This document shows positions 45,815 to 57,900 of a stretch of 64,000 nt of DNA, piece by piece. The stretch spans positions 74,776,841 through 74,840,840 of the forward strand of contig OX388349.1 in NCBI GenBank assembly GCA_947579665.1. Reading direction: 5' to 3'. Every line of letters begins with the position of its first letter. Within the stretch, counting starts at the first letter, position 1. The translations under genes and the position numbers were made by a program. The notes under the pieces are model-generated. The model did no database searches and was not told where the DNA came from. It was given only the letters and a program-made list of their open reading frames with translations. Source of the DNA: Sympetrum striolatum (lineage: Eukaryota > Arthropoda > Insecta > Odonata > Libellulidae).

Positions 45815-46005
45815 GAGACTTGGTTGGGACTCGAAACCAGGTCTCCTATTTCCGGGCGGTTGTTCCAACCAACGACAGTGTATAGATATATTACTGATCT
45901 AGGGTTCCAACCACAGATATATATTACTAGATAGGCAGTGGCGGTGGAGGGGGTGAAGCCTCGTGATGCGCATGGCGGCCATCTTACGATCACCCAAATT
46001 TGAGC
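45815..46005 (-). mobile_element. SINE/composite repeat, minus-oriented copy
   Basis: The minus strand has CGTTGGTTGGAACAACC (A-box-like), then GGTTTCGAGTCCC (B box). The adjoining block ctgcctatctagtaatatat with atctgtggtt and the gggtgaxcgtaagatggc block recur in the opposite orientation at 48820-48945. Confidence 0.6.
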
Positions 46006-48819
46006 GTATTCGTATTCTATTTCATAGGAGCAGGACGTAACACTACGCGATAAACGGAATTAATGGCTTGAATTAGACCATCAATTACAGATAAAATAAC
46101 CATTATTCTCCATTGAATTATAGTAACCGAGAGAAATATTTTTTTTCGAAGTATACCAAATGTTAAATGATAAAAACATACTCCGAGAGCGAAACTAAGG
46201 TAGCATTGTACACAAAAGATTAAAAATGTTTCCGCTATTTAGATTATGATGAACATTCCTTAATAACTGACTGATTTAGAGCCGGAGGTTGCAATAATTT
46301 TATCGACAAGGCGGAAGATATTAAAAAATAAAGACATTTATAATAAGTGGTATTTATTTATTGCATGGCACACGGACGTCTCTGTTCGTGGAATAACCGT
46401 AACTGGGAAATTACTTATGATATTGATGTTTGAAATATGAAGTTTATGTCAGATATAATTTAAACAATAGAGATTTTCAAGGCTATGTATTCTAGGTAAG
46501 AATTCTGCAGCTTCATACATAGATTAGATACGGTTAAATTTTGGTTATAACGTCCCTCACTTTTACGCGGTTTCGAATGTAACGCGGGTTTCACCATGTC
46601 CCCCGATATGATTACATTGACTATTTTCTTTGTTAGTGGTAGGTAACTTTGTGGCGAATTTTTTCTCAACGTGCCGTAACTTCCAGCAATTATGTCAACG
46701 CGGTTGGCGGCATATTGAATTATGTAACAATCAAACGCTGAACACTATCGCGCTAAAGGAAAAGATTAGAGTACATATTTTATTAACTTCTATGAAAGTG
46801 GGGTCAGGAAGTGGGAGTAAATCATTAAAACATCATTCGCTAATAAATTACTTATGAAATTTAGCTTTACAGTGTTTTGTTTCCCACGCAGTTTCCCGTA
46901 ATAATGCAGGTGTAAACTCCGTCCCTCTAGTTGTAACCGAATTTTACTTTATTAGTCAGAGGCAAAATATAACTTCATTGCTCCAACAACGTTGAGGGAA
47001 GGGAATGAAGCTCATACCCTACCTCAAACCAGAACGTAATGGTTATTACGATTGAACTTAACAGTTTTTAACAATAACAGTTTAAAAACCATAATAGAGG
47101 TTAATTCCATTTTAAAAGGTTTTAACTGGAGGCAGTAGTTCACACTCTAATGAAGATTAATCTCCCAAGACAAACCAATCCATATCAAATTCAAACACAC
47201 AACTACACCATAGGAATCAAGGAATATAAAGAAACAGAAAATGTCCATTTAGAAACAATCTTTATTTACAATTCATTTGTCTTTACTGACACTACACTGA
47301 AAAAAACACTGTGGTTGAATCATCCAAAACACTAGCAGAATCAAGTACTAGAAAACAGCATAGGTTTCTGTTATGGAGGGCTTCCAGGAAAGTTATCCAT
47401 CTTCTGGTGCCATGATCTTAATTCTTGATGGCAATGGCAATGCAGCACCCAAAAGGAATTAATGTCACTGAATCATCTGTAAAACCGAAGTAGTATAAAA
47501 ATTGATAGTCAACTGTAAGCACATGACAGAAATTCACATAATGATATCACTTTGCTGTCCATTTGATGACTCAAGTAGTTTTCTTGATTGAGGATCTTAA
47601 TTTACTTTTGGGTATAAAGTGAGGGATTACTCTATTTTCTCCAAAACATTTCTCTATAATGGAAATCTATAAATTCGTATGAGAAATTAAGACCTGTAGT
47701 ATACATTTTATTTAAACACAAAATGCAATTGAAAATTGCTCAACACTTTCACAGCAATTATTAAACACAGGACATAGATGTATTTTAATTGCTAATGATG
47801 AGATAATAGTAAGAAATGACAACAATGTCCTAATTTATCTTGAGATTTATCATTAAAATTAGGAAACAAATTGCTTCGCACCATAATATCTAAGAGTCTA
47901 TTATTGCAATATTAAGTGAATATAGAATACTTAAGTTCCTTCCACACATATGTATGTATAAAAATTATATATTCCTTCTGTGGTCTAATGTACATTTGAT
48001 TTATGAGGCTTAATTCTATAGGTGAAGTTCGTCCCACCGAAAAAAAATTCTAACAAGCCGAAATGTTTACACTACAAAACGGGAGATTTTTTTACTATAC
48101 ATACCAACAAATACCTAATATTTAATAAGAATTGAAGTCAATGAATTTAACAATATACAATTGTAAGTATGTAATCGAAGTGAATAAATCTACTGATATT
48201 TCTCTATATATATTAATTATTGTACGAAGCAAGAAACTATCAATCCCAATAAGGATCTCTTTAATTACAATTGATGCTACAGATACAAAATATTGCTTTT
48301 AACTTTATGGCTTGAATAAATTTAATCAAACAAGGTTTGAATCCTTTCAAAAAGTTATTCTTCTTTGAAAATAACGAATCGCTTGCAAACTTTCAATTTT
48401 GCACGTCTAAAGTAGGGCCAAGTCACGAGATTTTCCGGTAAAATTTCACTTTAGGACTGTTTGGGAGAAATTCAATATCTCCCTTAATACCGATGATATT
48501 TCGACTAAGTGAAATTTTACCACGAGATATAATGTGCAAATGCAGGCATAAATTAATATAAATGTAAATTTAAATTGGTGGAATCAGTAAATAGTCTCAA
48601 AGTACAAGCTATCATCAACAATGCGGTTCCGTTGGCTAGAAGTAATTTATTTATTTACCTGTGTAAGGACACATTTTCAGCACCAGGAGTTTTCTTCCTC
48701 GAAGTATACTTGAAGCTGCATCCCCACACAACACAATGGTTCACCATTCTTCCTATTTGCAGAGGAAACAACAGAAAAAGTCGGCACGAAATCCTATGCT
48801 TTCAAAGCCAAGATGGGTT
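46006..48819. other. No gene seen; possible Tigger-end fragment near 46540-46600
   Basis: gtgaaacccgcgttacattc followed by gaaaccgcgtaaaagtgagg (minus strand) resembles pogo/Tigger ends, but no partner was found. The rest is anonymous AT-rich spacer of the mirrored complex. Confidence 0.4.
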
Positions 48820-48990
48820 CAGGAGGGTGACGGTAAGATGGCGGTTACGCGCAAAATTTCTCTTTTGCTGGCTTCACCGCTACCTACGGAAAAGCATAGG
48901 CGCTGCCTATCTAGTAATATATATCTGTGGTTCCAACCACTAAACTACCGAGCCACGTCCTTTCCCCTTCTGTAACTGGGTGCTTATATC
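48820..48990 (+). mobile_element. SINE/composite repeat, plus-oriented copy
   Basis: Inverted partner of 45815-46005; shares gggtgacggtaagatggcgg and ctgcctatctagtaatatat followed by atctgtggtt. Confidence 0.6.
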
Positions 48991-49069
48991 ATCAAGGTGA
49001 TGGTGCTCCACGTAGTGGCACCAACCACCACCAGAGGTCCTCATTGAGGCATTCGAACCACAAATATCC

Positions 49070-49610
49070 TATGTTTTTTCGAATTTAGCAAAATTCAGAG
49101 TGTTTTATAAACAATATGAAAAAAGCAAGGTTATATATTCATTACGATTTCAATTTCGACTATGGGTTCATGAATTTTTGGCAAAATAGAATCGAAAAAC
49201 TGAAAAATTTCAAAATAAATTTCTTCGCTGAATTTTCCGTATTATGATAGCAAATTGTAATTATTGTGTACTATTTGAAAGGAATTAGCTTAGATATCAA
49301 GTACGAGTCCAAATTTGACTTCGTTTTCTCCAATTTCAGGAAAATACTGCCAAATAACAGAAAAATTACGACAAAATAAAATTCCTCGCAAATTTTTAGT
49401 AATTTATTAACAAAAGTAGAATATTTGTTCAAAATATGAAAATCTTTCTTACTTAATGCTTACATCTTAGAAACAGTTCCGAATTCTACTAGGTTTTCTC
49501 GAATTATAGCTTAATTACAGCCAAAAGACTGAAAAATTACGAATAAACGCCAATTCATTGCCGATTTTCCTCAAATTGCTAACGAAAATGTATTTCATGT
49601 TCTTTATGTT
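49070..49610 (-). repeat. Inverted counterpart of the 44.7-45.6 kb tandem repeat
   Basis: Blocks gaaaaattacgaxaaaata with aaattcctcgcaaattttta and agtaatttattaacaaaagt recur two to three times and match 44710-44800 in reverse complement. A (GTTCGTCT)n-like run follows at 49618-49664. Confidence 0.6.
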
Positions 49611-50636
49611 TCATGTCTGTTCGTCCGATTATCTGTTCGTCTGTTCGTCCGTGCGTCTGTTCTCCACAATGACCACAGATCCCTTCTTTATTTTTGCAAC
49701 TATTTGAGTTATGACCAAATTCATAGCATTTAAAACACTGCAATACACTAATATATTTTTTGAATGGTTTGGACTCCCATCCCAAAATCACCTTATCTTC
49801 TATTTTCAGGATTTCCTGCATTTTCTCTGAAATCTCTACAATCCAGTTTACTCTTCCTGTCCTTTTCGATTTAAAACTTCTTATCGCTTTTAAAATATCC
49901 TTTTGTTTTTCCATATTATCATTTGCAACATTCCTTTGCCACAAATCTTCCAATAATTCTTTTTCTTTCAATTTCTCATGAATATCATAGATTATAATTC
50001 GCTTTTTATTTTCATCTTTATTTTGAACTTTTAATCCATATTATTTTAGATCACTGCTTCATCTAATTTTCTCCAAGTCTTCCTTAGTAGACGTTTCTAT
50101 TAGTAAACCTTTATTTCGGATTTTTTTATAGCATTAACCTTAACATTCAATAGTTTCGGTTTTATCTTTTCTTCAATTATATCTTGCACTTCCTCTGTTG
50201 ACTTTATTTTTGTACCATCTATTGCAGCAATCAGAATTTGATTCTTCGGTTTTTTCGTGACAGGGGATTGCAAAACTTTTTTAGGTTCCTTTGCAGCAAT
50301 CTCCGCGTAAGAACTTCTCTGTCCCTCTAGATTTACTCTCATGTTCTCCTTCACTGCCTCGTACTTGGCCTTCCACTTTTCGGCAGCCACGTTATTCCCC
50401 ATAGCTATTTCTTCTAGTTTTGACCACATTGAAAGTATATATTTAATTGTTGTCTTATTTTGTTTATTGGATTCCAAGAACATATACTGTTCTAATTCCG
50501 TTCTTAAACATCTAATGTCTTTAATTTCATCGATCTCTTCTATTCCTTTATCATTTCCTCTTGGTTCTCCCACCATCTCTCCCTCCTTAAAATTGGGTTT
50601 ATTTAAATCATCCATATTGTTTCCACGTTTGTGCAA
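49579..50636 (-). pseudogene. ORF1 (gag-like) of an R1/Jockey-type non-LTR retrotransposon
   Basis: From 50636 the minus frame begins MHKRGNNMDDLNKPN and has an acidic, probably coiled-coil N-terminal half. The SSYAEIAAKEP motif and an RRM-like stretch (ILIAAIDGTKIKSTEEVQDI) follow. Near 50100 the frame shifts; the next frame continues GLLIETSTKEDLEKI, a stop, then KRIIIYDIHEKLKEKELLED. The nucleic-acid-binding end has a CCHC knuckle (CFKCYEFGHNSNSC) and a partial second one (CGHCGEQTH). It breaks off in a simple repeat at about 49660, so ORF2 is absent. Loss of the 3' end is unusual for a LINE. Confidence 0.8.
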
Positions 50637-50639
50637 GGC

Positions 50640-50999
50640 TTAAACGTTACCAATAAGCCCTACCCGCATAGGCTTATGGAGCTATATTAGAACACAGGAT
50701 CACTACTCCTGTGAGGCCACGTTAGCGACAGGCAACAAACCCCAGGCCTGCCAGTCGTCCATCGGCACGTAGGTACACCTTGGCTTCGGGGACTTCTCTG
50801 CGAAGATTTCTAATGAATATGAATCATGATTCAATAATGAACAATGAACGGTGGGACTACATTTCGTCTGTCCTCTCCCCATGAACCTGCCCGGCTTGGG
50901 TGGCCCTACCGGGAGAATTAATCTCTCGCCGAGAAAGGCCCATGGTTCATCAAGGAACACAAGCCCCGCCAGCACGTCAAAGTAGTAGTCTATGGCGGG
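50640..50999 (-). other. Probable 5' untranslated region of the ORF1 retroelement
   Basis: Less AT-rich DNA directly upstream of the ORF1 start, including ggtggccctaccgggaga. No coding content is claimed. Confidence 0.35.
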
Positions 51000-51850
51000 G
51001 AGGGCAGTGCAGCGATGTCCCGCGTAGACGTCCCGCGAAGTTCCGCGACGTAGTGCCGTGATGTTCTGCGAAGTCCCGCGTAGACGTCCCGCGACGTGCC
51101 GCGATGTCCCGCGAAGTCCCGCGTAGCCGTCCCACGAAGTTCCGCGACGCAGTGCCGCAATGTCCCGCATAGCCGTCTCACGACGTGCCGCGACGCAGTT
51201 CCGCGATGTCCCGCAAAGTCCCGCGTAGCCGTCCAACGACGTGCCGCGACGCAGTGCCCCGATGTCCCGTGAAGTCCCGCGTTTCCGTCCCGCGACGTTC
51301 CGCGATCTCCCGCGAGGTCCCGCGTAGCCGTCCCGCGAAGTTCCGTGACGCAGTGCCGCGATGTCCCGCAAGGTCCCGCGAGGTGCCGCGATGTCCCGCG
51401 AAGTCCCGCGTAGCCGTCCCGCGAAGTTCCACGATGTCCCGCGAAGTCCCGTGACGTGCCGCGACGCAGTGCCTCTATGTCCCGCGAAGTCCCGCGTAGC
51501 CGTCCCGCGAAGTTCCGCGATGTCCCGCGGAGCCCCGCGACGTGCCGCGACGCAGTGCCACTATGTCCCGCGAAGTCCCGCGAAGCCGTCCCGCGTAGCC
51601 GGCCCGCGAAGTTCCGCGATGTCCCGCGAAGTCCCGCATAGCCGCCCCGCGACGTCTATCGAAGTCCCGCGACGTTCCGAGACGCAGAGCCACGATGTCC
51701 CGCGAAGTCCCGCGTAGCTGTCCCGCGACGTCTCCCGAAGTTCCGCGGCGTTCCGCGACGCAGAGCCGCTATGTCCCGCGAAGTCCCGCGTAGCCATCCC
51801 GCGATTTCACGCGAAACATTCCCGCGATTGTTCCACGATGCCGCCCCGCG
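51000..51850 (-). repeat. GC-rich 10-bp minisatellite (G-rich on minus strand)
   Basis: Tandem 10-mers close to GTCCCGCGAA on the plus strand with gcc or tat interruptions, organised in larger blocks of roughly 50-100 bp. Open frames on both strands are artefacts. In the sense direction of locus B (minus) it follows the terminal exon and composite 3' region, exactly as the 13-bp minisatellite does in locus C. Confidence 0.95.
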
Positions 51851-52797
51851 ATGGTTAACGAAGCTGTCCCGAGATGTCCCACGACAATTCCTTCCTTAAC
51901 ACCCGCGTTTGACGCCCTTACTTCCGTCCTAGTCCCGACGCGCTCCCACGACGGCCTCCGTTGATTCCCTTTATGGAGGCCTCCCCTTATAGCCACCTCT
52001 CTACGAAATTCCCGGACAAGCTACCCCAGACGCCCACCCTCTGTTCCCGTAGCCAACTCTCCAAACGACCTCCTTCCCGATCACCTTCCCTTACGCCCTA
52101 ACTTCAGACTCCCTCCCTCGACAACCTCACAGGATGTGTTCCAACGATCCCTCTCCCCGACGTCCTCATCGGACGCATTCCCCCGAGGACCTCCCTGTTT
52201 GCCTTCCCCCAAGCTTACCTCGAAGCTTTCCCGATAGACCACCCCTTCAACCCACCTCCCCACGAGTTCGCCCGACTTTACTTTTATTTATTTTTGCCTG
52301 GAGCAGATGAGGCCTACAGCCCCTCTTCTCTGCCCGTGTATGCTCTTTTGAGCAAAATTCAAAATTAATACATTGATAGTTACATACATAAATAATTACA
52401 TACACAAATAATCACCTTACATGACAGTTATAAATACATAATGAAGATTAAATATACGTAAATAGAATATAGATTCCAAATTCGTTAAGAATCAGAAAGA
52501 TTGGGGAGATGGACAAAAATATATAATTGATAATAGTATGCGTTGGTCAATAAAGGAGTAACATCATTGAAAATGGATTAGACACATAATTGATGAATGA
52601 AATATAACAATAAATGGTTATTTTACGTGCATTACAATGAGTTCATCGAAGAATAAAATTAATAATGGTTTAAATGATATAAGTAGAAATAAGTCCACTG
52701 AATTGTTCAAAATGTGATTCAAATAGTTAACTTAATTAGTTAACTTCACGGTTCACTTCACTTCATAAGTCACGTTTTGTATTCCTCGAGGAAGTCT
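51851..52797 (-). repeat. Composite 3' region of locus B (paralogue of 13621-14819)
   Basis: Reverse complement matches locus C in the same order: gaacaattcagtg, AT-rich gtaattatttatgtatgtaa, then gtaggcctcatctgctcc and aaaaataaataaaagtaaag, then ggaggtcgtttgg. Confidence 0.7.
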
Positions 52798-52896
52798 TTA
52801 TTTCGTTCTTCCCGGTTCAGATTCATCCCGACGCAGGCGCCATCCCTCGTCGGATCTCTGAACGAAGTCTCCTGAAGAAGTCCTCCAACGCCGTTC
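52798..52896 (-). CDS. Putative terminal exon of locus B
   Basis: The acceptor (attttgcctctag) precedes 33 codons ending in TAA: ERRWRTSSGDFVQRSDEGW, then RLRRDESEPGRTK. It starts in phase 0, which fits the phase-0 end of the exon at 54296-54408. The RRWxxSSGDxV block is shared with locus C (13529-13620) with mostly third-position changes, so the frame appears to have been constrained. The peptide is short, basic and polar, and of unknown function. Confidence 0.55.
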   Translation of the reverse strand, partial: ERRWRTSSGDFVQRSDEGWRLRRDESEPGRTK

Positions 52897-54295
52897 CTAG
52901 AGGCAAAATAACATAAATATTATTCACCTAGAACAAAACATAGTCGATGAAAACACATTCACTCTAACTCCGGCAACGTAATCCGAAAATGGTATAAGAG
53001 GAGGCCACGCAAAGAACTACAGCGAATTGCATTTTAGTTATAACTCAATATTATATATCGTATAAACTCAATAAGCAAAATCTGGGTGCGTCTGAAATTG
53101 GAGAAATTATCCTATTTCACTATTATGTATCTACTATTACGTTCGATTTTATGAAAAAGGATCTTTATTAAATATTCTAATTGAGGTACATATATTATAC
53201 CACGTTTAGGATGACTTTATATAAAACCTAATTGAATATATAATAAGCGTGATTTACCGGAACAAATAAAAGCCAACATGTATTTGAGGAGAACATTTAT
53301 GATATTGAATACATGAAAGTTTAACCGACGAAGATTTTCGTATTGTGCGATGTTTGATAATAAATTGATTTTTATTATTTATCCTGAAAACGAAGTTAGG
53401 CATCATTTTGTCCGTCGAGTATAATATAAATTATAAATTAAACAATGCGATTAAAAATATGAGTATTTTTCTCCACTAAAGCGACAAAGGAATCTAAGAG
53501 GGAAATTTTAAAATTTAAAAATGCCGAAAGCTTGTTATCATAATTGCGGATGTCCTACACTGCAGTGCATGAAGCTGGGGAAACCTCATTAAAAACGATA
53601 TTAACGTCTTTAATCTCCTTAAATTAAAGTTTTAAATTATTGTTAACCGGCAACGTATCGTACAATGCCAAGTAGTACAAACTTACTTTAGCTATCTATC
53701 CATCACAAACGAACAATAGGCAGTGAGATTGGTGAGAAAAAGGATAGATACGCTACCAGAATTTTTCTATGAGTTCATCAATATCTAAAAATTTATAAAA
53801 TAGTAATTACATTAGCTAAGAAGAGGAGTTATTCAAGCCTAACCTCAGGCCATAGCTTCACTACAGACCCTTGAAACAATATAGGAAACAAATTCAAGTA
53901 AAGATGTTTTGAGTGTCAGAGATTATTAATGAAGAACAAGTCCTTGAACTTGTGAAAAGTATGCTCAACAATAAGGAGTCATCATCGGTAGTAATCTTTG
54001 TCGTCTAATTATTCACTAATCGATATGTGAATCAACGAGCAGTAACGTTGATGAGAAATAAATATAAAAGTGACTCCACATAAGTCAGGGTTCTTTAGTT
54101 CTCTAGTTAACTCAATTCAAGAATATGATACAAGCAAAATCAAGATTGAATATCAATCGCGTAAGGAATTGGAAACGTACTGCGTTGTTAAAAATACAAG
54201 AGATATTCCGCTAATGTTATTAAACATCATGAGCAACGTTTTAAACTAAATAATGGTGTAATATAAGTTTGAAATATAATTTTAAAAGTACTAAC
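52897..54295 (-). other. Probable last intron of locus B
   Basis: AT-rich; bounded by gttagt donor at 54295 and the acceptor at 52897. No other feature. Confidence 0.4.
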
Positions 54296-54408
54296 CTGCA
54301 TAGGAATTCCAGAAGAATTTATTTGATAACCCTTCGCTGGACGAACGTTTTTTATTACATTCGAGACACCCGGAATAATCATCACCAAGAATAGATAGAA
54401 TGAACTCC
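54296..54408 (-). CDS. Putative exon of locus B with hydrophobic start
   Basis: A 113-nt segment behind a strong acceptor (tttttttctttttaatgttt then tgag) and before donor gttagt. Two bases plus 37 codons, all open: SSFYLFLVMIIPGVSN (hydrophobic, signal-like), then VIKNVRPAKGYQINSSGIPM and Q, ending in phase 0. Its end SSGIPMQ matches PSGFPIQ of the exon at 60780-60901, and the flanking introns are also similar, so the two exons arose by duplication. Joined to the terminal exon it would give a peptide of about 70 residues. Confidence 0.5.
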
Positions 54409-54914
54409 CTCAAAACATTAAAAAGAAAAAAAACATGAATAAATTAAGCAGGTTATTCAATATATACGGAAAATATAGTACGCTGCGTGTATAAAAGCAA
54501 GCAGATGTTATTACAGATCAATGTAACTAGAATATTCTATGAGACGTCTCAAAACAAGGTACAATACAAAATCGAGGAAGTTTGGGAGCTATCGCTTCGG
54601 GATTGCAATCAATTCATTTGAGATAAAAAGCAGAGATATGTTGACTGAAATGTATCTAACAAAAAACACTAAAGGCTGATTATGGAATTCCAATTGATAA
54701 TTATAATTCGGATTCACAAAATAATTTTTTATGAATAAAAATATTACGTAATGCAAAAAAATTACTCGTGAAAATGAAATCAAGGAAATATTGCTCCATT
54801 TCATTGCGTTGAGTAGTCTTATTAGTTTTAACTAACTGTTGTTCTAATTTAAATATTATTTCATGACTACGATGGAGACACAATCTAACGGAGATATCTT
54901 TGCGATAAAAATGT
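54409..54914 (-). other. Intron sequence duplicated at 60902-61330
   Basis: tatcgcttcgggatt (plus strand) followed by similar AT-rich text occurs here at 54590 and again at 61062, the same distance upstream of each paralogous exon. Confidence 0.6.
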
Positions 54915-57900
54915 AATTCTCTCGTTAGAAGATAGAAGAGTATGATTGATTTACTGTAAAATAATTCAGAAAATAGATTATTAGACCAAAATGCATTTCC
55001 ATAGAATCAAAAATTAAAATAACACCAATTTACGTTATGATTCATTATATGACGTAAATAGTTCTCGGCATATACTTATGATTTATCTGCTCTCCTCTTC
55101 TGTTCCTTATTCTTCGGCCTTGTCTCTCGCAACAGCTCTCTCGTTAGAAGCAAGACAAGTATGATTGAGTTACTGTAAAATATTTCAGAAAACATATTAA
55201 TAGATCTAAATCCAATTCCAATGAATCACAAATTAATATAACACCAATTTACGTTATGATTCATTATATATAGTAATTATTTCTCGGCATATACTTATGA
55301 TATATATGCTCTCCTCTTCTGTTCCTTATTCTTCGGCCTTGTCTCTCTTTACAGCTCTCTAGGTTAAAGCAAGACGAGTATGATTGAGTTACTGTAAAAT
55401 AATTCAGAAAATAGATTAGTAGATCGAAATGCTTTTCCATAGAATCACAAATTAATATAACACCAATTTACGTTATGATTCATTATATGACGTAAATAGT
55501 TCTCGGCATATACTTATGGTTTATCTGCTCTCCTCTTCTGTTCCTTATTCTTCGGCCTTGTCTCTCCCAACAGCTCTCTCGTTAGAAGCAAGACGAGTAT
55601 GACGGATTTACTGTAAAATAATTCAGAAAACATATTTATAGATCTAAATCCAATTCCAATGAATCACAAATTAATATAACACCTATTTACGTTATGATTC
55701 ATTATATGACGTAAATAGTTCTCGGCATATACTTATGATATATCTGCTCTCCTCTTCTGTTCCTTATTCTTCGGCGTTGTCTCTCCCAACAGCTCTCTCG
55801 TTAGAAGCAAGACGAGTATGACTGATTTACTGTAAAATAATTCAGAAAACATATTTATAGATCTAAATCCAATTCCAATGAATCACAAATTAATATAACA
55901 CCAATTTACGTTATGATTCATTATATGACGTAAACAGTTCTCGGCATATACTTATGATATATCTGCTCTCCTCTTCTGTTCCTTATTCTTCGGCCTTGTC
56001 TCTCCCAACAGCTCTCTCGTTAGAAGCAAGACGAGTATGACTGATTTACTGTAAAATAATTCAGAAAACATATTTATAGATCTAAATCCAATTCCAATGA
56101 ATCACAAATTAATATAACACCTATTTACGTTATGATTCATTATATGACGTAAATAGTTCTTGGCATATACTTATGATATATCTGCTCTCCTCTTCTGTTC
56201 CTTATTCTTCGGCCTTGTCTCTCCCAACAGCTCTCTCGTTAGAAGCAAGACGAGTATGACGGATTTACTGTAAAATAATTCAGAAAACATATTTATAGAT
56301 CTAAATCCAATTCCAATGAATCACAAATTAATATAACACCTATTTACGTTATGATTCATTATATGACGTAAACAGTTCTCGGCATATACTTATGATATAT
56401 CTGCTCTCCTCTTCTGTTCCTTATTCTTCGGCCTTGTCTCTCCCAACAGCTCTCTCGTTAGAAGCAAGACGAGTATGACGGATTTACTGTAAAATAATTC
56501 AGAAAACATATTAATAGATCTAAATCCAATTCCGATGGAACACAAATCAATATAACACCTATTTACGTTATGATTCATTATGTATCGTAATTAGTTCTCG
56601 GCATATACTTATGATTTATCTACTGTCCGCTTCTGTTCCTTATTCTTCGGCCTTGTCTCAATTTACAGCTCTCTAAGTTAAAGCAAGACGAGTAAGATTG
56701 AGTTACTGTAATATAATTCAGAAAATAGATTAGTATATCGAAATGCATTTCCATAGAATCACAAATTAATATAACACCAATTTACGTTATGATTCATTAT
56801 ATGACGTAAACAGTTCTCGGCATATACTTATGATTTATCTGCTCTCCTCTTCTGTTCCTTATTCTTTGGCCTCGTCTCAATTTACAGCTCTCTAGGTTAA
56901 AGCAAGACGAGTATGATTGAGTTACTGTAAGATAATTCAGAAAACATATTAATAGATCAAAATCCAATTTAAATGAATCACAAATTAATGTAACACCAAT
57001 TTACGTTATGATCCATTTTATGACGTAAATAGTTCTTGGCATATACTTATGATATATCTGCTCTCCTCTTCTCTTCCTTATTCTTCGGCCTTGTCTCTCT
57101 TTACAGCTCTCTAGGTTAAAGCAAGACGAGTATGATTGAGTTACTGTAAAATAATTCAGAAAATAGCTTAGTAGAACGAAATGCTTTTCCATAGAATCAC
57201 AAATTAATATAACACCAATTTACGTTATGATTCATTATATGACGTAAATAGTTCTTGGCTTATACTTATGATTTAACTGCTCTCCTCTGCTCTTCCTCAT
57301 TCTTCAGCCTTGTCTCTTCCAACATCTCTCTCATTAGAAGCAAGACGAGTATGATTGAGTTACTGTAAAATAATTCAGAAAACATATTAATAGATCAAAA
57401 TCCAATTTAAATGAATCACAAATTAATGTAACACCAATTTACGTTATGATCCATTTTATGACGTAAATAGTTCTTGGCATATACTTATGATATATCTGCT
57501 CTCCTCTTCTCTTCCTTATTCTTCGGCCTTGTCTCTCTTTACAGCTCTCTAGGTTAAAGCAAGACGAGTATGATTGAGTTACTGTAAAATAATTCAGAAA
57601 ATAGCTTAGTAGAACGAAATGCTTTTCCATAGAATCACAAACTAATATAACACCAATTTACGTTATGATTCATTATATGACGTAAATAGTACTTGGCTTA
57701 TACTTATGATTTAACTGCTCTCCTCTGCTCTTCCTCATTCTTCAGCCTTGTCTCTTCCAACATCTCTCTCATTAGAAGCAAGACGAGTATGACTGATTTA
57801 CTGTAAAATAATTCAGAAAACATATTAATAAATCTAAATCCAATTCCAATGAATCACAAATTAATATAACACCATTTTACGTAATGATTCATTATATATC

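Noticed and set aside
46540..46600. Tigger terminal repeat
   Set aside because: Resembles a pogo/Tigger end, but no partner end, TA duplication or coding part was found.
50703..51996. Long frames on both strands with RGTSRD or SREVPRS repeats
   Set aside because: Translations of the 10-bp minisatellite; no splice sites, domain or start context.
57001..57630. Two identical 63-residue minus frames
   Set aside because: They are two copies of the 219-bp satellite dimer. Any coding meaning would be through the exon-like part only, not this ATG.
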